Part shown: in pieces, positions 6,470-11,024 of the stretch
Layout of the letters: each line of letters begins with the position of its first letter
How positions within the stretch are numbered: the first letter of the stretch is position 1
NCBI GenBank assembly: GCA_023389295.1
Contig: JAEWEO010000236.1
Location: 1-11,024 of the forward strand
DNA from: Bacillota bacterium
Lineage (GTDB): Bacteria; Bacillota; Clostridia; Lachnospirales; Lachnospiraceae
Reading direction: 5' to 3'
Length of the DNA stretch: 11,024 bases
The notes under the pieces: model-generated
Told to the model about the DNA's origin: nothing
The model's database searches: none
Seen by the model: the letters and a program-made list of their open reading frames with translations, nothing else
Program-made: the position numbers and the translations under genes

Positions 6470-7316
6470 GAAGGAAATTCGTTCTTATTTTAATTCGATG
6501 ATAGGATATGTATTTATGGCATTTTTTCTTGTTGTCATCGGAATTTATTTCTTTGTACAAAACTTATTATATGGATATGCAAATTTTGAATATACCTTAT
6601 CTTCGATCACCTTTATCTTTGTACTACTTGTACCGCTTTTAACGATGCGGCTTATGGCAGAAGAGAATAAGCAGAAGACAGATCAATTACTGTTTACATC
6701 CCCTGTAACGGCGACTTCAATTGTTGTTGGTAAGTTATTAGCGGTATTTACACTATTTGGGTTTGTTATGGTAATAATCTGCTTCTACCCACTTATTTTG
6801 TCATTGTATGGTACGGTACCCTTTGCATCTGCGTATGCCAGTATTTTTGCATTTACCATGCTTGGTGCAGCTTACCTTTCCATAGGGTTGTTTATTTCCT
6901 CTCTGACGGAAAGTCAGGTGGTAGCAGCGGTTATTTCCTTCGTGGTGTTTTTATTTACACTTTTGATGGAAGGGATTGCAAGTGTTGCGCCAACAGATAA
7001 TAAGAGTGCTTTTGTGATTTTTACGGCAATCTTGTTGATTGTTTGTCTTATTCTATATCGTATGATGAAGAATCTAACCATTGCATTTGTAGTAGGACTA
7101 ATAGGAGAAGCTGGTCTTGTAATAACATATTTATTTAAACCAACCTTATTTGACGGTTCGGTTTCGAATGTCTTCGGATGGTTATCCGTGGTAACACGAT
7201 TTGATAATTTTTATTTAGGTGTATTTGATGTATCCGGTATAGTTTATTATATCAGCATAACCTGTCTGTTCGTATTTCTTACAGTTCAGGTTATTAAAAA
7301 GAAAAGATGGAGTTAA
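6453..7316 (+). CDS. ABC-2 family permease, GldF-like
   Basis: This 287-residue integral membrane protein is the transmembrane part of the ABC system. Hydrophobic segments lie near residues 17-36, 49-63, 90-112, 128-150, 158-175, 186-202, 208-230 and 263-281; the exact number is uncertain. The cytoplasmic loop after the second segment carries MRLMAEE (65-71) and LLFTSPV (79-85), a hallmark of GldF-type ABC-2 permeases that contact the ATPase. The protein begins MLAIYKKEIRSYF, a typical amphipathic ABC-2 N-terminus, and ends in KKKRWS. GGAGGAGG about 9 nt upstream, inside the ATPase gene, supports the start. Only one permease gene is present, so a homodimer with two ATPases is likely. GldF comes from gliding Bacteroidetes; gliding is not implied here. 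Confidence 0.9.
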   Translation: MLAIYKKEIRSYFNSMIGYVFMAFFLVVIGIYFFVQNLLYGYANFEYTLSSITFIFVLLVPLLTMRLMAEENKQKTDQLLFTSPVTATSIVVGKLLAVFTLFGFVMVIICFYPLILSLYGTVPFASAYASIFAFTMLGAAYLSIGLFISSLTESQVVAAVISFVVFLFTLLMEGIASVAPTDNKSAFVIFTAILLIVCLILYRMMKNLTIAFVVGLIGEAGLVITYLFKPTLFDGSVSNVFGWLSVVTRFDNFYLGVFDVSGIVYYISITCLFVFLTVQVIKKKRWS

Positions 7317-7333
7317 GAAAGGAGAAGGATATA

Positions 7334-8791
7334 ATGAGAGATATTGAAAAGAAAAATAAAAAAGTAAATATGATCGGAAACTTGAAGACATCCTTTTCCG
7401 GTAGAAAATTTCGTAGTGGAGCATATGCAACTGTATTATCAGTTGTAGTTATTGTTATTGTACTTGTTGTAAACCTGCTCTTTTCCAAGATGAATATACA
7501 GTTTGATTTAAGCTCACAAAACATGTTTACCTTATCTGATGAAACCAAAGAATTCGTAGATAATCTTTCCGATGATATTACGATCTATTATATTGTACAG
7601 GAGGGAAATGAGACGGAGATCTTTGACCGGTTAGTAAAGCAATACGATAAGATATCGGATAAGATAACCGTTGAAAATAAGGACCCTATCTTATATCCTC
7701 AGTTTGCTTCCCAATATGTTGATGACGAGGTTACAGAGAACAGCTTTATTGTCTTGAACAATGAGAATGGTCGAGCGAAATACGTAAGTGGTGATGACAT
7801 GATTATTCAAGAAATGAACTACAGCACTTACCAATATGAGACAACCGGTATCGATTTTGAAGGAAAGTTAACCTCTGCAATTCAATATGTAACAAGTGAA
7901 GAATTACCGAAATTATATGTGGTAGAGGGACATGGCGAGGCTGCAATATCAACCGCTTTTAGTGATGCCATGGATAAAATGAACATTGATGTTGAAACGG
8001 TTGCTACGCTTACACAAGAAGCAATACCCGAAGATTGCGATATATTATATATCAATTCTCCGGAGAAAGATTTTACGGATGAAGAAACAACAATGATAAA
8101 AGATTACCTGACTTCTGGCGGTCAAGCAATCATAACAGTAGATTATAATTCCTCCGACCTGACTAATTTTGCTTCCATTCTAGATTATTACGGAATACAG
8201 ATGGTTGAGGGAATTGTTTTAGAAAATGATTTAGATCATTACATCTCAGGATATCCGAACTATATTATTCCGGACATTGCTAGTCATGAAGTAACGACAC
8301 AGGCCAAGAACGGAAACATTCCCGTGTTTATGCCGATTTCCTCAGGGCTTTCGATATCGGAGACTACCAGAAGTTCTTTAGTGGTAGAGCCTTTGTTAAA
8401 TACCTCTGACTCCGCATTTTCTAAAACAAATATCGAAAGCAGTAATTCCTCCAAGGAGGAAGGTGATATTGAAGGACCTTTCTATTTAGGACTTGTAGCA
8501 AGCGACACTTACAATGATGTTACCTCCAATGTTATAGTATTTTCTTCGGAATTAGTATTTTCTGATGACACGGGAAGCTATGGTAATTCATCCCTTCTTT
8601 CCGGAACCGTTGGATATTTGTCCGGTGATATGGAGGCACTCTCTATTCCGGTAAAGAGTATGCAGGGAAATTACGTATACACAACGCAGTTTGAGGCAGT
8701 AGCCTGGGGAATTGGTATTTGTACCATCGGTATTCCGTTTATCATCATTGTGATTGGAGCGATGATCTGTCTTAAAAGGAGGAAGAAGTAA
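7334..8791 (+). CDS. GldG-like membrane-anchored ABC auxiliary protein
   Basis: This 485-residue protein probably sits outside the membrane as a partner of the ABC-2 permease. A basic N-terminus is followed by a transmembrane segment at about 31-50, then a large polar domain. The domain opens with FDLSSQNMFTLSDETKEFVDNL, characteristic of the GldG/ABC_transp_aux group, followed by VEGHGE and a TSGGQAIITVDYNSS strand-turn. A second transmembrane segment at about 457-479 is followed by LKRRKK, so both ends should be cytoplasmic and the middle extracellular. The start at 7334 is chosen because AAAGGAG (7318-7324) lies 9 nt before it; the ATG at 7307, inside the permease gene, lacks this spacing. 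The gap to the permease stop is 17 bp, and the stop overlaps the next start by one base (TAATG). No catalytic motif was recognised. Confidence 0.88.
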   Translation: MRDIEKKNKKVNMIGNLKTSFSGRKFRSGAYATVLSVVVIVIVLVVNLLFSKMNIQFDLSSQNMFTLSDETKEFVDNLSDDITIYYIVQEGNETEIFDRLVKQYDKISDKITVENKDPILYPQFASQYVDDEVTENSFIVLNNENGRAKYVSGDDMIIQEMNYSTYQYETTGIDFEGKLTSAIQYVTSEELPKLYVVEGHGEAAISTAFSDAMDKMNIDVETVATLTQEAIPEDCDILYINSPEKDFTDEETTMIKDYLTSGGQAIITVDYNSSDLTNFASILDYYGIQMVEGIVLENDLDHYISGYPNYIIPDIASHEVTTQAKNGNIPVFMPISSGLSISETTRSSLVVEPLLNTSDSAFSKTNIESSNSSKEEGDIEGPFYLGLVASDTYNDVTSNVIVFSSELVFSDDTGSYGNSSLLSGTVGYLSGDMEALSIPVKSMQGNYVYTTQFEAVAWGIGICTIGIPFIIIVIGAMICLKRRKK

Positions 8792-10296
8792 TGGCAAAAA
8801 GAAAGAAAAGAAACGCTCTGACAATGGTTTTTCTTCTTTTGGCATTAATCTTATTAATTGGCATCTATCTGTGGTACAGTAACCGTGAGGATTCTTCTGA
8901 AGAATCGGAAGAGGTAACGGAAACAATTGATTTAGTTACGGTGGATACCGAACAACTTACTTCCCTTCATTATATTAGAGAAGATGCAGATCTAACATTG
9001 ACCTTAAAGGATGAAGTTTGGATATCTGAGGAAGAACCGGAACGTCCGATTAATCAAGAGTATGTTGAGGCTATGATTAATGCCATTAAGGATGTGAAAG
9101 CGGACCGTATCGTTATGGAGAATCCTGAGAATTTGGAGGATTATGGACTGGCTACACCTTCGGCAACTTTCATTGGTACATTGCAAGATGGAACAACGGT
9201 TACGGTTAAAATTGGTAATGCAGCAGGAAGCTCCGAGGGTTATTATGGACTTGTAAATGAAGATGGAATTGTATATCTGTTGCCAATTGAGATGGGAACT
9301 GCATTCCAATATAGCGACGCCCAGATGACAGCCTTGCCGGAGACGGTGGATATTACAGCGGAAAATATCTATTATATCCATGTTGATCATCGTGAAGGAG
9401 ATGACTATGAATTAAAGTATAATGATTCCGGTGAACTTGATAATAGCGGAAGTAATAATTATACTTGGGATATTCTAAAGCCCTATGGCAAAGGATATAC
9501 AGCAGATAGTTCGAAGATGTCGGATATCCAAGCGAATTACTCCGGTTTTAACTATATTAGCTGTATTGATTATAAAGGAGAGGATTTAAGCCTATATGGA
9601 CTTGAGAATCCTATTGCTACCATTGAGATAGGTTATTATAAGGAAAAAACACAGACTCTAGAGGAGCCAGAGACTGATTCTGAAACCGGCGAAGAAGTGA
9701 CGGAGAAAACAATTCGTGAGGATCATGTATACAAGGTATACCTTGGTGATAAGGACGAGACAGGAAACTATTATGTCAGAATAGATGGATCTAGTGCAGT
9801 ATATACCATTGGCTCCAGCTCAGTAGAGAGTATGCTTACAGTAGATGTATTTGATATTATGAATCCCTATGTTCTTATTCCTAATATTGAACAGGTGGAT
9901 GGTATTTCTATTGATATGGCAGGCACAACTTATTCCATGAGAATTGACCGTACAACGAAGGAAAAGGAAGAGGGAGAAGAAGAAACGGTAACAAGCTATT
10001 ATTTTGATAATAAGGTTGTTGAAGAAGACCAGTTCAAAGAGCTTTATCAGCTTCTAATCGCTACACAATATGATGCTGAGATTAAGGAGGAAGTATCTAC
10101 GGAGGGAATAGAACCTGTTATGACCTTGACATTCCATATCTCGGGTGGTAAAACCGTGTCAGCTTCCTTCCTACCTTATAATGACAGTTTTAATGTGGTA
10201 AAGAAAGAGGATGGTACCCGCTTCTTTGTGGATAAGAGGAAGATCGATGATATTATGGACTCCGTAAGTAACTTTGTACCTGATAAGACGGAATAA
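8791..10296 (+). CDS. DUF4340 domain-containing membrane-anchored protein
   Basis: This 501-residue protein has a strongly basic start (MAKRKKR), one transmembrane segment at about 10-29, an acidic linker (EDSSEESEE), and then a long extracellular region rich in beta strands. It fits the DUF4340 family, which is often encoded next to GldG-like proteins; its biochemical function is unknown. Two similar units are visible: LEDYGLATP (115-123) followed by TVTVKIGN and YYGLVNEDGIVYLL, and LSLYGLENP (266-274) followed by YKVYLGD and YYVRIDGSSAVYTI. This suggests an internal duplication. AGGAGG lies 8 nt before the ATG and the start overlaps the previous stop (TAATG), so translation is likely coupled. 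It is the last gene of the ABC operon. There is no lipobox cysteine, so it is anchored by the helix and not by lipid. Confidence 0.87.
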   Translation: MAKRKKRNALTMVFLLLALILLIGIYLWYSNREDSSEESEEVTETIDLVTVDTEQLTSLHYIREDADLTLTLKDEVWISEEEPERPINQEYVEAMINAIKDVKADRIVMENPENLEDYGLATPSATFIGTLQDGTTVTVKIGNAAGSSEGYYGLVNEDGIVYLLPIEMGTAFQYSDAQMTALPETVDITAENIYYIHVDHREGDDYELKYNDSGELDNSGSNNYTWDILKPYGKGYTADSSKMSDIQANYSGFNYISCIDYKGEDLSLYGLENPIATIEIGYYKEKTQTLEEPETDSETGEEVTEKTIREDHVYKVYLGDKDETGNYYVRIDGSSAVYTIGSSSVESMLTVDVFDIMNPYVLIPNIEQVDGISIDMAGTTYSMRIDRTTKEKEEGEEETVTSYYFDNKVVEEDQFKELYQLLIATQYDAEIKEEVSTEGIEPVMTLTFHISGGKTVSASFLPYNDSFNVVKKEDGTRFFVDKRKIDDIMDSVSNFVPDKTE

Positions 10297-10342
10297 AGCA
10301 AAATGATTCAGTAGAAGAATAAAGTTAATAAAGAGTAGAATA

Positions 10343-10395
10343 ACAAAGTTAATACCCCCAAGGCTTGAAGAGAGCTTTGGGGGTATTAACTTTGT
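10343..10395. terminator. Very long perfect hairpin, probable terminator of the ABC operon
   Basis: Positions 10343-10361 and 10377-10395 are perfectly complementary over 19 bp, with a CCCCC/GGGGG core. Five more pairs including two wobbles follow inward, leaving a 5-nt loop. It starts 46 bp after the DUF4340 stop. The 3' foot is TATTAACTTTGT without a clean T run, so the GC core followed by T-rich sequence may be the working part. The symmetry would allow action in both directions. Confidence 0.7.
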
Positions 10396-10412
10396 CCGAA
10401 ATACAGATTAAC

Positions 10413-10442
10413 TTGTACGAATATAACTTCACTTGATATAAT
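10413..10442 (+). promoter_or_regulatory. Extended -10 promoter for the right-edge gene
   Basis: A perfect TATAAT (10437-10442) is preceded by TGA at 10434-10436, giving the extended TGnTATAAT element. TTGTAC (10413-10418) is placed 18 bp upstream as the -35 box. Transcription would start near 10449, just before the leader ORF. Confidence 0.75.
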
Positions 10443-10467
10443 ATATTACATAAGAGGTAATCAAACG

Positions 10468-10509
10468 ATGCAAGAAGGGGTATTAACACCTGGAAAAGGA
10501 GCGGCATAA
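10468..10509 (+). CDS. Possible 13-codon leader ORF overlapping the next start
   Basis: ATG at 10468 opens MQEGVLTPGKGAA and stops with TAA at 10507-10509, whose last base is the first base of the following ATG (TAATG). AAGAGG (10452-10457) lies about 10 nt upstream and could serve as its ribosome binding site. The arrangement would couple translation of the downstream gene to this ORF. It may be chance: it is very short, and AAAGGAG inside it is the ribosome binding site of the next gene. Confidence 0.3.
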   Translation: MQEGVLTPGKGAA

Positions 10510-11024
10510 TGAGTATAAAAAGAAAACTTATTTTAATCGGAATATGTATTGCCATCATTATTGTTGTGTTTACATTTAATGTTGTGCAAAAAGTCCAGAA
10601 GGATATGACAGGGGATTTTGTGGAGGATACAGTAGCCACAAATGTTATAACGAGGGCAGAAGCTTACCGGTTATTAAGTTATCTGGAATACGATAAAACA
10701 GCAAGAGAAGCTATACCTTTAGGAATTACATATGCAAAGGACGATATGTCCAGCTGGTATGATACCTATGTGAATGCAATATGGAAAATGGGTCTGATTG
10801 AGGGCAAGGTAACAGTTGCCCCCAATGAGGCTTTTACCTATGGAGCCTGTAAGGAATTGATCGATAAATTAATAATTAAAAATTCCAAGTATCAATCAGT
10901 TTATGAAGGTCTATCCTTTGATTTTAGTAAAGCAGATCAAAGTATGCTGATACCTGAATTTTTGGAGCTATACCAATCCCTCATCAATGTTATTCCAGAA
11001 GAAGAGAGAAAAATGAGTGAGGAG
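10509..11024 (+). CDS. Membrane-anchored protein with SLH-like segment (3' end cut by window edge)
   Basis: The 172 visible residues begin MSIKRKLILIGICIAIIIVVFTFNVV, a basic start with one transmembrane segment or uncleaved signal at about 7-25, so the rest should be outside the membrane. From about residue 49 the sequence ITRAEAYRLLSYL, WYDTYVNAIWKMGLIEG (near 83-99) and FTYGACKELIDKLI (near 109-122) resembles an S-layer homology (SLH) unit: a TRAE-type start, W-Y-YVN-A-GLI-G in the middle, and a second helix. The C-terminal domain is outside the window. In Lachnospiraceae-type genomes some SpoIID/LytB-like proteins have such an N-terminus, so this is one possibility, but nothing visible proves it. 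AAAGGAG (10494-10500) about 8 nt upstream supports the start. It has its own promoter and is not part of the ABC operon. Confidence 0.7.
   Translation, partial: MSIKRKLILIGICIAIIIVVFTFNVVQKVQKDMTGDFVEDTVATNVITRAEAYRLLSYLEYDKTAREAIPLGITYAKDDMSSWYDTYVNAIWKMGLIEGKVTVAPNEAFTYGACKELIDKLIIKNSKYQSVYEGLSFDFSKADQSMLIPEFLELYQSLINVIPEEERKMSEE

Noticed and set aside
10349..10639. 96-codon minus-strand ORF
   Set aside because: It crosses the long hairpin, the extended -10 promoter and the start of the plus-strand SLH-like gene, and has no recognisable protein features.

Overview
The window looks like a piece of chromosome from a low-GC Gram-positive anaerobe, most likely a clostridium of the Lachnospiraceae type. 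The reasons are AT-rich DNA with strong AGGAGG-type ribosome binding sites, a lysine riboswitch in front of dapA, a two-OB-fold SSB-like protein, and a Gld-type ABC operon next to DUF4340. The genus cannot be fixed from the sequence alone. No mobile element, CRISPR array, tRNA or rRNA was seen.

Layout. Positions 1-1829 (minus strand) hold nearly all of the translational GTPase gene typA/bipA; only the last codons lie beyond the left edge. A divergent AT-rich region (1830-2142) carries the typA promoter and the leader of a plus-strand gene. That gene (2143-2775) encodes an unusual SSB-family protein with two OB folds and no acidic C-terminal tail. A 627-bp gap (2776-3402) follows. It contains a hairpin after the SSB gene, a sigma-A-type promoter, a lysine riboswitch with an intrinsic terminator, and a second terminator-like hairpin. 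Then come dapA and dapB (3403-5073), two consecutive steps of the diaminopimelate/lysine pathway, closed by a strong terminator.

Positions 5354-10296 form a tight four-gene operon: an ABC ATPase with an acidic tail, an ABC-2 permease of GldF type, a membrane-anchored GldG-like protein, and a membrane-anchored DUF4340 protein. Junctions are overlapping or nearly so (17-bp overlap, 17-bp gap, 1-bp TAATG overlap), so the four products probably work as one envelope complex. Its substrate is unknown. A very long hairpin (10343-10395) closes this block. A new promoter with an extended -10 then drives a possible 13-codon leader ORF, coupled to a membrane-anchored protein with an SLH-like segment that runs off the right edge.

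How the parts work together: lysine should shut off dapA-dapB through the riboswitch. The ABC/Gld/DUF4340 operon is separated from it by a terminator and is the least understood system here.
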